Assembly (NCBI GenBank): GCA_002890675.1
Contig: PEFW01000004.1
Coordinates: 22,949 to 86,948 of the forward strand
Reading direction: 5' to 3'
DNA: 64,000 bases
Source of the DNA: Candidatus Methylaffinis lahnbergensis
Lineage (GTDB): Bacteria; Pseudomonadota; Alphaproteobacteria; Rhizobiales; Beijerinckiaceae
The notes below the pieces were generated by a model. That model searched no databases. It was not told the DNA's origin and saw only the letters and a program-made list of their open reading frames with translations. The position numbers were made by a program, and so were the translations under genes. Shown here one piece after another: positions 1 to 10,790 of this stretch; positions within the stretch are counted from its first letter, which is position 1, and every line of letters starts with the position of its first letter.

Positions 1-652
1 TTTGCCAAGGAACTCATTGCCGCGGCGCCCAACGGCGAGAAGCCGGGCTAATCCATCTGTTGTGCCGGAACAGTTCCGCCTTTGGCGCAGGCCGCCCCTC
101 GCTTACTAATGCGATGGCTTGGTCCAGGGGCCTCGAGCAACAACGCGCATCGCCCCCGCTCTCCGTGGCCGCCCTAATTTTGCAGCTCGTCCCTCAAGCT
201 GCGACTCTCCCGGCCGTCTCGAATTCCGTCGGTGGGCTGGCGCGGCCACTTGCGCGGCCGCGCGCTTATTCATGAGACCCAAAAATGCACAAGGACAAGC
301 TGGATAAGGATGGTGGCAACGAGTAAGCCATTGACTATGGTGACAGTGTGATCGTTCATGGTCCTCTCCCGGTCGGGTACTAATTCTTGGCGCCGCGATT
401 TCGCGGTCGCACTGGTTACGTCGAGCTTTTTGCCGGAAAAGTCAAGTCTGCTCCGGCAAAAACGGCGTTAGGCCTCGCCGACGCACTCCCGCCGCTCCGG
501 CCGATTTGGCCGCGGCGGCGTGCCCAGCGTCACGAAGGCAACGACCCGGCGATACTCATAAATCATTTTTCAAGCTAAAGGAAGCTTTATTCAAGGGCAC
601 GTTCGCGCCGCCCCAACGGGCGGAATTCCTATCGATCCGCTAATATGCGCCA

Positions 653-2494
653 ATGACATCTCGTTTGCCTCGGGTTGCCGCACTAGCTTTCGCCGGTTTT
701 GCGTTGGTTCTTCGCGCCGCTTATTGCGCCACCCTCGCGGCGGAAGCCACACCGCCGGCCGGGGAGCCAGCCATCGCCATGCACGGGGGCCCCGCCCTAA
801 ACGGCCCCTTCGATCATCTGCCCTATGCCGATCCCGCTGCGTTGAAAGGCGGCCGTCTGACCATCGGATTTCTCGGTACTTTCGATAGTCTCAATCCGTT
901 CAACCTGAAGGCCGGATCGACCGCGCAGGGGTTGAACGCCAATGTCTTCGAGACCTTGATGGCGCGCTCTCTCGACGAACCTTTCACGCTGTACGGTTTG
1001 ATCGCGCAAACCATCGAAACGGACGCCGAGCGCAGTTTTGCGACCTTCAGGCTCGATCCGCGCGCGCATTTCTCCGACGGCGCACCAATTACTTCGGCCG
1101 ACGTCTTGTTCACCTTCGACCTCCTGAAATCCAAGGGGCGGCCGCAACAGCGTGCGGCTTTTTCTCTCGTCAAATCGGTCGAAACGCCGGACGCGCTGAC
1201 CATCCGCTATGATCTTTCCGGCATCGGCGACCGGGAAATGCCCCTGACGTTGGCGCTTATGCCGGTGTTACCGCGCCACAAGACCGATCTCGCGAAATTC
1301 GACGACGCTAGTCTCGCAATCCCAATCGGCTCCGGACCCTACCTTGTCGCCGATGTCAAGCCTGGCGAACGCATCATTCTGCGCCGCGATCAAGGTTACT
1401 GGGCCAATGACCTGCCAGTCCGCCGCGGCCTATACAATTTCGACGAGATCGACATCGAATATTTTCGTGACGCCAACAGCCTATTCGAAGCCTTCGCGGC
1501 CGGGTTTCTCGATTTTCGCGAGGAGACCGATCCGGCGCACTGGACAAATGCTTACGATTTCCCCGCCATCCGCGATCGCAGAATTATCCGCGAGGCGTTG
1601 CCGACCGGAGGGCCCAAGGGCATGGATGGTTTTGTCTTCAATCTGCGCCGCCCGCTCTTTGTCGACAGCAGGGTTCGCGAAGCGCTCGGGCTTGTTTTCG
1701 ATTTCGAATGGATCAATGCCAATCTTTACGGCGGGGTCTACAAACGAACGAAAAGTTTTTTCGACGATTCCGAACTTGCCTCGACCGGGCGCGCGGCGAG
1801 CGCCGCCGAGCTTGCCTTGCTCGCGCCGTTTCCCGGCGTGGTTCGCGCCGATATTCTGGAAGGCCGCTGGCGGCCGGCCGCGACCGATGGTTTGGGAGCG
1901 GACAGGACGCAGCCCAAGCGCGCCCTCGCGCTCTTGCAAGCGGCGGGCTACGAACTCGAAGACGGCCGCCTGACCAAGGGGGGCGAGGCTTTGTCCTTCG
2001 AGATCATGGTCAAGGACCGCAATCATGAACGCCTCGCCCTCAATTACGCGGATTCGCTTGGCCGGATCGGAGTGACGGCGAAGGTCCGCGTCGTCGACGA
2101 AGTCCAATATCAGAGGCGGCGGCAGAAATTCGATTTCGATATGATGATCGGAAGCTGGGTTGCCTCCGCTTCGCCCGGCAACGAGCAGCGCTCGCGCTGG
2201 GGCTCGGCAAGCGCCGATCAAGAGGCCTCGTTCAATCTCGCCGGGGTCAAATCGCCGGCGCTCGACGCCATGATCAACGCCCTGCTCGCCGCCAAGACGG
2301 ACGAAGAGTTTGTCACCGCCGTGCGCGCCTATGACCGCGTGCTCCTCTCGGGCTTCTATATCGTGCCGCTGTATCATGCGCAGGACCAATGGATCGCGGC
2401 ATCCACCAAGCTTGCGAGGCCGCGTAACCTGCCGCGCTATGGTCCGGCCTCGGGCGGCGCCACCCTCGACACATGGTGGAGAAAAGAACCTTGA
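653..2494 (+). CDS. Extracellular solute-binding protein, family 5 (peptide/oligopeptide ABC transporter substrate-binding, YejA-like)
   Basis: 613-aa ORF with N-terminal signal-like segment and family 5 SBP features (GGRLTIGFLGTFDSLNPFN, FRLDPRAHFSDGAPITSADVLFTFD). Confidence 0.9.
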   Translation: MTSRLPRVAALAFAGFALVLRAAYCATLAAEATPPAGEPAIAMHGGPALNGPFDHLPYADPAALKGGRLTIGFLGTFDSLNPFNLKAGSTAQGLNANVFETLMARSLDEPFTLYGLIAQTIETDAERSFATFRLDPRAHFSDGAPITSADVLFTFDLLKSKGRPQQRAAFSLVKSVETPDALTIRYDLSGIGDREMPLTLALMPVLPRHKTDLAKFDDASLAIPIGSGPYLVADVKPGERIILRRDQGYWANDLPVRRGLYNFDEIDIEYFRDANSLFEAFAAGFLDFREETDPAHWTNAYDFPAIRDRRIIREALPTGGPKGMDGFVFNLRRPLFVDSRVREALGLVFDFEWINANLYGGVYKRTKSFFDDSELASTGRAASAAELALLAPFPGVVRADILEGRWRPAATDGLGADRTQPKRALALLQAAGYELEDGRLTKGGEALSFEIMVKDRNHERLALNYADSLGRIGVTAKVRVVDEVQYQRRRQKFDFDMMIGSWVASASPGNEQRSRWGSASADQEASFNLAGVKSPALDAMINALLAAKTDEEFVTAVRAYDRVLLSGFYIVPLYHAQDQWIAASTKLARPRNLPRYGPASGGATLDTWWRKEP

Positions 2495-2582
2495 AGGCAA
2501 CAATTGCCCAGGCACGCTCAAGGATCAGGCCTCATGGCAAAGGCGCCGCGCCTGCCCGCGAGACCCAAACGAGAACCACGCG

Positions 2583-3356
2583 ATGCTGATTATTTCATTC
2601 CTGGCGATCCTTGTGCTCCTCTTTCTCCTGACCGGCGTGCGGATCGCCAATCAATATCAAAGGGCGGTGATCTTCCGGCTCGGCAAATATGCCCGCACCT
2701 CGGAGCCGGGTCTCTATCTGCTGATCCCGCTCATCGAGTGGCAATGGACGATCGACATGCGCACAATGACGACCGCGGTCGAGCAGCAGGAGGCGATCAC
2801 CAAGGACAATGTTCCAATCAAGATCAACGCGGTGATCTGGCGCAAGACGATCGATCCCAAACGGGCCGTCATCGAGGTTGTCGATGTCGGCGATTCGGTT
2901 GTCCAGGTCGCGCAAACGGCGCTGCGCAATATCATCGGCCAGCATACGCTCGACGACGTGTTGAAGGAGCAGGAGGCGATATCGAGGGCGCTGCAAAATT
3001 CGATCGACACCGTGACAGAGCCCTGGGGCGTCAAGGTCGAGCGGGTCCAGATGAAGAATGTCGAGATCCCCGAATCCATGCAGCGCGCGATGGCGCAAGA
3101 GGCCGAGGCGCTGCGGGAAAAGCGCGCCCGCCAGATCAAGGCGCAGGCGGAAGTCGAAGCCGCGGCGCTGCTGCGCCAGGCGGCGGAAATCATCATGCAA
3201 AGCCCGGCCGGGCTCGAATTGCGCCGGATGCAAATGATGACCGAGGTCGGCGCCGAGCAAAACACCATGATGATCGTCATGATGCCGAGCGAATTCGTCG
3301 ACATGGCGCGGGGGATCGCGCGACAGGCAGGGGCGCGCGGGGCGGCGGAAAGTTAG
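2583..3356 (+). CDS. SPFH/band 7 (slipin/stomatin-like) membrane protein
   Basis: Internal start MLIISFLAILVLLFLLTGVRIANQYQRAVIFRLGKY, then a typical SPFH domain (AVIEVVDVGDSVVQVAQTALRNIIGQHTLDDVL). Confidence 0.9.
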   Translation: MLIISFLAILVLLFLLTGVRIANQYQRAVIFRLGKYARTSEPGLYLLIPLIEWQWTIDMRTMTTAVEQQEAITKDNVPIKINAVIWRKTIDPKRAVIEVVDVGDSVVQVAQTALRNIIGQHTLDDVLKEQEAISRALQNSIDTVTEPWGVKVERVQMKNVEIPESMQRAMAQEAEALREKRARQIKAQAEVEAAALLRQAAEIIMQSPAGLELRRMQMMTEVGAEQNTMMIVMMPSEFVDMARGIARQAGARGAAES

Positions 3357-3831
3357 GGAAGCGAGTTGGCCGCAAGACCGCCGCGGTCCAGCGGTAATGG
3401 CGCCGGGCTTGGCAATTGTAAAGAATGTGAAAGACCGTCAGCAGGAGCGCCCACCCCGCCGAACCCGCTCCCGCACATCGGCTGTGCCAGTTCATCGCGT
3501 TAGGGTATATACGGGAAGGAACTCTGGTGCACGAAAGCCCCGCGCCGAGGAACTGGCATTGCCAATGTCCGCCGAAAGCGGCGATCTCGGCCTCAACATA
3601 AAGTCATCGCCCCTCTAGCCGAGACCGTCGAGGCGCAGTCCAGATGGGTATCTTTGCCCATAGTTCGCCCGACCCAAACAGGCCAAATTGAGCGAGGCTT
3701 ATTGTCCAATCTCACGGTCATCTGGGGAATTCCGGTTACGATCGAGCGGTATGGGAATAAACTCATCACGTTGGAGCCGGGGCAGTCCGACCACGTATAT
3801 AGGAGTTACGGACGTCGGGAGGACCAATGAC

Positions 3832-5262
3832 ATGACAATCACACTAAAAAAACAACTAATGATACTTTTGACCTTTGCATGCGCGGTCGCGGGCACGACG
3901 TTTTTGTCAGGAAGCAATGTTCTGCTCGTTGGTCGAGTCGCGGCCGCTTCCACCTCGACCACCACTACCTTTTCCCTGACCAAATACACTGTCTCACCAC
4001 AGGCTTTGAATTTTCCGGCTATAAAGGGGGCTCCGGTAAACAATAACGAAATTCCGCCCGCGATGATTATCAAAGATAAGTCACACAATTATTTCGTAAG
4101 CGGCTACATGGGTTTCAGCTGTCTGGGCAATTGGGGCTTATTTGGCTCCGGCATTCATGCGTTTACGGACTGTTCGGAAGCGTTGGGGCCGGTTGTAGAT
4201 AACCTACAAACCGGTTATATAACCGAATCCATGGCCGATGCTTTGCCGGCCTACAAACGCAATTACAATGGGATATTTAGTGTAGTTGAGTATAATAACC
4301 CCGCTTCTTCCAGTGGCCTCTCGCTTCTCGCGGTCATGCACGAAGAGAACAAAGGCGAGGCGAAACCGAAGGCGGGTGGCGGCGTCGGTTCGTTCCGAAA
4401 CTCTGTCTCACGTTCAATCACCAATCTCGTCAATGGAGATACCGGTTCCACATGCATTCATGAAAACAACGGATGTTACTTCGCCTTTGTTTCCGCTGCA
4501 ACGATCCCGTTTACAACGGCAACCAGCTATGGTCATAATCCGCAATGGACAGATTATGGTCCCATCGTATGGCCATCTCAAGGTTATGTATCGTCCGATC
4601 GTACAATGAAAGTTGCGAATGGTCCGCGCCATCCCCATGCAATTATCGATGGGAATTACGCCTACGTATTCTATCAGGATTCTTACTACACAAATGGATT
4701 CGACGGCCTATACAACCTCGATGTGGGAGATCGCCGTGGTGGCATGAAAGTGATTCGGGCCCAACTCCCCAATGTTCAACCAGGGAGTTGGTATGCCTAC
4801 TATCAGCCGGCGGGGTCTAGTGCGGGCGATTTTACCGAACCGGCACTTCCGATTGGAGGGTCCTTTTCCACTCCCGGCCCGCGCGCTACCCCAATCTTTA
4901 CAAACAACAAAGATCCGAATCACGGAAACTACGAAGGACTCAGTTTCGCCATTGCGCAGGTAAAAGGACAGAACCTGTATGCCGGCGTCGAGGAATATGC
5001 CGATTGGGGTCTCGAAGGTCCCTTGATGTGCGCCGGGAAAATGCGTGTAGCTCTACGTACGTCTACAGATCTTATACATTGGTCGGCCAGGATTCCACTT
5101 TATGATGGCTGTCAGGATTACCCAAATTTCGCGCTCAATCTTCCAGAGTTTGTTGATGCGAGTTCAAGCTCAAATACTCAAATTGATCTCAACAACTTCT
5201 ATATTGTCGGAAATAAGCCGTTCACCTATTACTACATGCATGTGGGTCTTACCGCGATTTAG
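3832..5262 (+). CDS. Secreted protein of unknown function, possible beta-propeller / GH43-like fold
   Basis: In-frame start MTITLKKQ followed by a signal peptide; C-terminal RTSTDLIHWS motif resembles five-bladed propeller glycosidases; codon usage visibly AT-richer than neighbours. Confidence 0.6.
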   Translation: MTITLKKQLMILLTFACAVAGTTFLSGSNVLLVGRVAAASTSTTTTFSLTKYTVSPQALNFPAIKGAPVNNNEIPPAMIIKDKSHNYFVSGYMGFSCLGNWGLFGSGIHAFTDCSEALGPVVDNLQTGYITESMADALPAYKRNYNGIFSVVEYNNPASSSGLSLLAVMHEENKGEAKPKAGGGVGSFRNSVSRSITNLVNGDTGSTCIHENNGCYFAFVSAATIPFTTATSYGHNPQWTDYGPIVWPSQGYVSSDRTMKVANGPRHPHAIIDGNYAYVFYQDSYYTNGFDGLYNLDVGDRRGGMKVIRAQLPNVQPGSWYAYYQPAGSSAGDFTEPALPIGGSFSTPGPRATPIFTNNKDPNHGNYEGLSFAIAQVKGQNLYAGVEEYADWGLEGPLMCAGKMRVALRTSTDLIHWSARIPLYDGCQDYPNFALNLPEFVDASSSSNTQIDLNNFYIVGNKPFTYYYMHVGLTAI

Positions 5263-5699
5263 GAAATTGTAGAATCTATCGCCGTCTGATTCTCCTCGTG
5301 TCTGCGTTCCGCCGCTATTTTTCCGTGGGCGGCGTGGCGGGCCGAAAATTATTCCCAGGTCGGCATTGCCGATGCCCTCTTATTCGTCTTAGCTGCCGAG
5401 TCGCACGCCGTTGCGCATAATACGACCGCGCACAAGCTATCCTCCATGAGGCGTTCGACGATGTCGGACGAGAATGCCCGTTAAACTCGATAACATCTAT
5501 CGGTTTGTAATAGACCGGCTGGATTGCAAGGATGCAAAAGCTCCTGCCCGTCAGCCAAGCGGGCGCAAGGCGGCAAAATCCCTCCACACGGCAGGGATGG
5601 ATGCTGGCGTTTTTCTCGAACTTGGCAATTCATCAGGGTATATATATGGGAAGAACCCTTGCCGAATGGAGAAATAACCAGGGCGATCGGCGAAGGGTT

Positions 5700-5821
5700 C
5701 CCTCTTCCTGAGGAGGCCCCGATGGGGCCGTCTCGAAGGACGAGGGAACCGCAAACGACGTAAATTGTCCCTCGCCCATGTGCGTCAAGACGGCGGCTTC
5801 GCCGCCTCCTCAGCATGAGGG
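5700..5821. repeat. Pair of REP-like imperfect hairpins
   Basis: CCCTCTTCCTGAGGAGGCCCC-gat-GGGGCCGTCTCGAAGGACGAGGG at 5700-5746; second hairpin with GGCGGC-ttc-GCCGCC and the arm CTCCTCAGCATGAGGG at 5769-5821. Confidence 0.6.
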
Positions 5822-5867
5822 CGGCGAATGAGGGTCTGCACCGACTGTTCTGGAGAGAGGATTCGCA

Positions 5868-6857
5868 ATGCAACTGGGCATCGTTGGCCTCGGCCGGATG
5901 GGAAGCAATATCGCGCGGCGCCTCCACCGCGCCGGACATGATTGCGTGGTTTACAACCGGACCCCAAAACCGGTCGCCGAGCTCGCGGCCGAGGGTCTGA
6001 CGCCTGCATCGGATATTTCGGATCTGGTCAAAAAGCTCGATCCTCCGCGCGCGGTATGGGTGATGCTCCCTGCTGGCGCCATCACCGAAGGCATGATCCA
6101 TTCCCTGAGCGAGCTGTCGAGCGCGGGGGATATTCTGATCGACGGCGGCAATACGTTTTACAAGGACGACATTCGCCGCGCGAAAACGCTTGAATCGAAG
6201 CGCATCGCCTATGTCGATGTCGGCACTTCCGGCGGGGTATGGGGCTTAGAGCGCGGCTATTGCATGATGATCGGCGGACCAAAGACGGCCGTCGATCGCC
6301 TCGATCCGATTTTCAACGCCCTGGCGCCGGGCCTTGGCGCCATCGCGCGGACGCCTGGGAGGGACGCGCGGGACTCCCGCGCCGAACATGGCTACATCCA
6401 CGCGGGGCCGGCGGGCGCCGGGCATTTCGTCAAGATGATCCACAACGGCATCGAATATGGCCTGATGCAGGCCTACGCCGAGGGGTTCGACATCTTGCGC
6501 GGCAAGGCCGACGCGAGGCTGCCCAATACCGAGCGGTTCAATTTGGATCTCGCCGATATCGCCGAAGTCTGGCGGCGCGGCAGTGTTATTTCGTCCTGGC
6601 TTCTCGATCTTGGCGCCATGGCGCTCGCCGAGGATTCGTCCCTTGCAATTTACACTGGCGCGGTCGAGGATTCGGGCGAAGGCCGCTGGACCGTCGATGC
6701 GGCGGTCGAAGAGGCGGTGCCGGCGAACGTTCTCGCCGCGTCGCTGTTCGCGCGGTTTCGTTCGCGCGAGGAGCACACGTTCGGCGACAAGCTTTTGTCG
6801 GCGATGCGTTTCAAATTCGGCGGCCATGTCGAACACAGCGCAGTAGAACATTCATGA
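5868..6857 (+). CDS. gnd: 6-phosphogluconate dehydrogenase (decarboxylating), short form
   Basis: [22 protein letters not shown](P)-binding start; [38 protein letters not shown]. Confidence 0.93.
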   Translation: MQLGIVGLGRMGSNIARRLHRAGHDCVVYNRTPKPVAELAAEGLTPASDISDLVKKLDPPRAVWVMLPAGAITEGMIHSLSELSSAGDILIDGGNTFYKDDIRRAKTLESKRIAYVDVGTSGGVWGLERGYCMMIGGPKTAVDRLDPIFNALAPGLGAIARTPGRDARDSRAEHGYIHAGPAGAGHFVKMIHNGIEYGLMQAYAEGFDILRGKADARLPNTERFNLDLADIAEVWRRGSVISSWLLDLGAMALAEDSSLAIYTGAVEDSGEGRWTVDAAVEEAVPANVLAASLFARFRSREEHTFGDKLLSAMRFKFGGHVEHSAVEHS

Positions 6858-7570
6858 CTCCCGCGCCGATCGTCGATGTCGCCGGCGACGCGGAGGCCTT
6901 GGCCTTGCGGGTCGCGGACTTTGTCGCCGCGCGCGTTTCCAATGCGTCCGGACATTTCAGCCTCAGCCTTTCCGGCGGCTCGACACCCAAGCGCGCTTAC
7001 GAGTTGCTCGTGCATTCCGGCGCGTCGCTCGATTGGCAAAAGGTTCATCTTTTCTGGGGCGACGAACGGTTTGTGCCGCCGAATCATCGAGACAGCAATT
7101 TTCGCATGGCGCGCGAGGCCCTGATCGACCATGTGCCAATTCCCGCCGTGCAGGTTCACCCCATTCCAACCGGCTGCGACTCGCCGGAAGAGGCCGCGGC
7201 CTTGTACGAGGCAACCCTGCAATGCTTTTACGGAAGCGAGACGCTCGATCCGGAGCGGCCGTTGTTCGACGTGACCTTGCTTGGCCTCGGCGAGGACGGT
7301 CACACCGCTTCGCTGTTTCCTGGTACCAAGGTGCTTGACGAGCGCGGCGCCTGGGTGACATCGGTCATTGGGGTCAAGCCCGAGCCGCGCATTTCGCTCA
7401 CCTATCCGGCGCTGGAATCGAGCAGAGTCATCCTGTTTGTCGTGGCAGGTGAAAAAAAGCGGGAAATTCTCGGTCGCGTGCTCGCCAATGATTTGACATT
7501 GCCCGCTGCCCGCCTTGCGACGCGCGGAACCATCCGCCTCTTCGCCGACCGCGCGGCGATAGCAGGGTGA
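6854..7570 (+). CDS. pgl: 6-phosphogluconolactonase
   Basis: [16 protein letters not shown] and [15 protein letters not shown] motifs; start overlaps the gnd stop (ATGA). Confidence 0.92.
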   Translation: MTPAPIVDVAGDAEALALRVADFVAARVSNASGHFSLSLSGGSTPKRAYELLVHSGASLDWQKVHLFWGDERFVPPNHRDSNFRMAREALIDHVPIPAVQVHPIPTGCDSPEEAAALYEATLQCFYGSETLDPERPLFDVTLLGLGEDGHTASLFPGTKVLDERGAWVTSVIGVKPEPRISLTYPALESSRVILFVVAGEKKREILGRVLANDLTLPAARLATRGTIRLFADRAAIAG

Positions 7571-7706
7571 ACGCTGCGTGGCTGCCAACCGCTTTCGCCG
7601 CTTTTCGCGCGGACAGTGGATTTCAGGGCCACATCGGCCAAGGCGCTCCTCATGGCGGCAACCACGTCTGATGCACATCCGGTGTCCGGCCGGCCATGCC
7701 TACAGA

Positions 7707-8282
7707 GATAGTGTCTTAGTTTGAACTCCCGCTTCCGACCCCGAAGAAAACATATGTTCACCTAGCTTCCGCGCGTCGGTGTTCGGGACGGAAAGTCGGG
7801 TAGACTACTCGATCTTGAATAGTTACACGGTGAACACCTGGCAATAGAGACGGAGGACACCCCAATGATCGACCACACCGGCATTGGAGTGGCGGACGTC
7901 GTCCGTTCCGCCGCCTTTTACGATGCGGCTCTGGGTGCGCTCGGCCTCCGCCGGGTCATGCAGATTCCCAAGAACGACGGTGCCGATGGCGTCGGCTATG
8001 GTGTCGATTACCCAGTATTCTGGATCGACCGCTTTCACCCTCATAGCGTGAAGCAGCATACGGCCTTCGCGGCCAGGAACCGCGCTGAGGTCGACGCCTT
8101 CCACGCGGCCGCACTGAAGGCGGGCGGGACAGATAACGGCCCGCCCGGGCTTCGCGACACCATCAAAGGTTACCCACCCGGCTACTACGCTGCCTTCGTG
8201 CTCGATCCGGACGGCAACAACACAGAGGCAGTCTTCCGTGGCGGCTGAACCCATTGCGGAAGTTCAAAACTGAGACACTACC
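7707..8282. mobile_element. Putative non-autonomous inverted-repeat-flanked cassette carrying a VOC gene
   Basis: Left end TAGTGTCTTAGTTTGAACTCCCG; right end, reverse complement, TAGTGTCTCAGTTTTGAACTTCCG; the two ends face outward. Confidence 0.45.
7865..8248 (+). CDS. VOC (glyoxalase/bleomycin resistance/dioxygenase) family protein
   Basis: MIDHTGIGVADVVRSAAFYDAALGALGLRRV ... GYYAAFVLDPDGNNTEAVF. Confidence 0.92.
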   Translation: MIDHTGIGVADVVRSAAFYDAALGALGLRRVMQIPKNDGADGVGYGVDYPVFWIDRFHPHSVKQHTAFAARNRAEVDAFHAAALKAGGTDNGPPGLRDTIKGYPPGYYAAFVLDPDGNNTEAVFRGG

Positions 8283-8459
8283 CAACGACTCACGGCCTTG
8301 CTTTTTTTGTTGCTTAGCTTATAAGGCGCGGTTCTGAACCGCCCGGCTGAAGGGCTGCCGTGGCGGGTGTTTTTGCTCGTTCCGACATGCTCTCTCGTTA
8401 TCGATAAACGAGGGCGGGACCATTTTGGACGCTTGCCGCCGGACGGAGACTGAAGCAAA

Positions 8460-8660
8460 ATGCCCAAACTTAAAACCAAATCCTCCGCCAAAAAGCGGTT
8501 CAAGATCACCGCGACAGGCAAGGTGCTCTATACGCAGAGAGGCAAACGCCACGGAATGATCAAACGGACCAATAAGCAGATCCGGAATTTGCGCGGCACC
8601 GCCGTGCTGTTCAAAAGCGACGGCGACAAGATCATAAAATTCTCTCTGCCGAACGGCTGA
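8460..8660 (+). CDS. rpmI: 50S ribosomal protein L35
   Basis: [22 protein letters not shown]. Confidence 0.97.
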   Translation: MPKLKTKSSAKKRFKITATGKVLYTQRGKRHGMIKRTNKQIRNLRGTAVLFKSDGDKIIKFSLPNG

Positions 8661-8712
8661 AGGTCCTCGCCGGCCGTTTGTTCTTTAATCATTATCAATC
8701 CGGAGATGAGCC

Positions 8713-9078
8713 ATGGCACGCGTGAAACGCGGGGTTACCTCGCACGCCAAGCACAAGAAAACATTGAGGGCCGCCAAAGGCTTTTACGGCCGCCGCAAGA
8801 ACACGATCCGGGCGGCGAAGGCGGCGGTCGATCGCTCGATGCAATATGCGACGCGCGACCGGCGCGCCAAGAAGCGGGTTTTTCGCGCCTTGTGGATTCA
8901 ACGCCTGAACGCCGCGGCGCGCGAGCATGGGCTCACTTATTCGTGCTTCATCGGTGGCCTCGCCAAGGCCGGTATCGAAATCGATCGCAAGGTCCTGGCA
9001 GAACTCGCGATCAGTCAGCCGGAGGCATTTAGGGCGGTCGTCGAGAAGGCGAAATGCGCCCGGCCCGCGCCAGCTTGA
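8713..9078 (+). CDS. rplT: 50S ribosomal protein L20
   Basis: [51 protein letters not shown]. Confidence 0.97.
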   Translation: MARVKRGVTSHAKHKKTLRAAKGFYGRRKNTIRAAKAAVDRSMQYATRDRRAKKRVFRALWIQRLNAAAREHGLTYSCFIGGLAKAGIEIDRKVLAELAISQPEAFRAVVEKAKCARPAPA

Positions 9079-9419
9079 GACGGGGGGCGCCTCGTAACTT
9101 CTGTTTTTTCCGTCACAGTAAGGCCTTCCGCCGATGAGGCGCCACCCCCAATATGGCGTAGTGATCGGTCCGGGCCCTAGTGGTTTCCATCAAAGCCCGC
9201 GGCTGGGCTGCGACGCTGGCCGGCGACGCCACCGCTGCGCAAGCGGGGCCGGGTTTGGGCAAAGGATGCGGGGTTGAGCAAAGGATGAGTGAACCGCGCG
9301 ATGATGCGCCGGGTGGCGATGGGGGTCGCGGTCACGAACGCCAGCTCGCCGGCGCCCGGGCCGCCGCTACCGGGCAACGAGCTGCGCAGGCGCCCGTCAC
9401 CGCGCCGGGCAAAGCCGTT

Positions 9420-10161
9420 ATGATCACGTTTCCATCCGCCATCGACTGCGAGCTCGGTCGATTTTTGCTCGCGCATTATCGCATCCCTTACGAAGAGCGG
9501 CGCCATGTCGTCATCTTTTCGTTCTTCGCCACCCTTTGGCATGGCTCCACGCTCCTCGTTCCGCTTTTGTACGGCGGCTCCTATCCGACGCTCGATACTG
9601 TGCGCAAGATGATCGATTACTTCGACCCGCTCTGCCCCGCGGATTGCAACCTTCTGCTCGCCGGGCCCAGCCGCGACAACGTGGAGGCGGACTGGAAGGC
9701 GTTCAACGGAACGTTGAGCGGAGCAGCGGCGGCGTTTGCCTACTTCCATCTGCTGCCGCATCGCCAGATCATGATCCGCACGCTGACGGAAGGGACGCCG
9801 GGCTTTGAGACGCTTGCGGTGCGTTTGGCCTACCCGTTGTTCGCTTGGTTCTTGCGCAAGGCGCTGAACCTCTCGGCCAGCGTCGCGGAGGAGGCGCACG
9901 GGCAAATTCGAACCGCGGTCCAAAACGTCGATGCGCGCTTGGCGGACGGCCGCCAGTACCTCGTGGGCGACCGTTTCTCGCTGTCGGATATGGCTTTTGC
10001 GAACGCCTTGGCGCCCCTGGTGCTTCCCGATGTATATGCGAGATTGCTGCCCCCTTCGCGAAATGCCGCCCGCCCTGCGGTCCGTTATCGCGGAGATACA
10101 ATCGCGCCCTGCTGGCCAATTCGCGCTCCGCATCTATCGTGACCATCGAGGGGGCGCGTGA
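9420..10161 (+). pseudogene. Glutathione S-transferase-like gene with an apparent frameshift near 10050
   Basis: GST-like ORF (DARLADGRQYLVGDRFSLSDMAFANALAPL) changes frame at a C5 run (10050-10054); the GST-like tail LREMPPALRSVIAEIQSRPAGQFALRIYRDHRGG continues in the next frame. Confidence 0.6.
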
Positions 10162-10790
10162 CGGTTCACGGCACGCGCGTGCCTCGGGAGGGCTGGCTTT
10201 CCCGGCCCGTTCTCCGACACCGCGCTTCCCACCCGGTATAGCGATCAATCGGCCGGAAACATTTGGGGCGGTCGTCGTGGGTGGCGGAGAAAACCGGTGG
10301 ACCGGCGGCCAAAGTAGTAATGACTTTACGGTCATGAAATACCAGGCGCAAGGCTTGGAAGGTGACAGGCTTGGGACGGTGACCGGCTCGCCCCATGATG
10401 ATGGTGGCCGCTATTGCAGAATAGTTGTCGCTCCTCGCCGGAAGCTCGATTTAAATGCGGTTGTCCCGCATCCTGATCTGTACGGGTCCCCGGGGCCAAT
10501 GAGTTTCAAACGCGGGATTATTTTTTAGATCCTCCTCGTCAAAGGCTGGCGTCAACGCGAACGGCGCGTGGCGTTCAAGACGAATACTCGGATCGCCGAG
10601 GAGAGATTGGCGTCGCCGCGCTTAGCGTCGATCGCCGTGCTCGCGATTCTCTTGAGCTCTTCCCAAAAAAAGAGATTCCCAGGGAAATGCTCGCAGGGTG
10701 GTCCCGCCGGCACCTAGGTCTCGAAACATTTCGGTAGGATTGGATGCGGCGGGAAACGGCCCCGGCTTGTGGGTTTGCGCGGATCCTGCT

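Noticed and set aside
1-560. Small ORFs at the window start and a possible CDS tail ending at 51
   Set aside because: Too short to assign; no family or start visible
1481-2521. 346-aa minus-strand ORF
   Set aside because: Antisense to the solute-binding protein; no recognisable domain
7600-7706. Possible second IS1-like C-terminal relic (minus-strand VVAAMRSALADVALKSTV)
   Set aside because: Only a short resemblance (GATTTCAGGGCC and ALKS); too weak to call
9083-9155. Inverted GGCGCCTC/GAGGCGCC arms after rplT
   Set aside because: Loop of about 40 nt and no U-run after the second arm; not a convincing terminator
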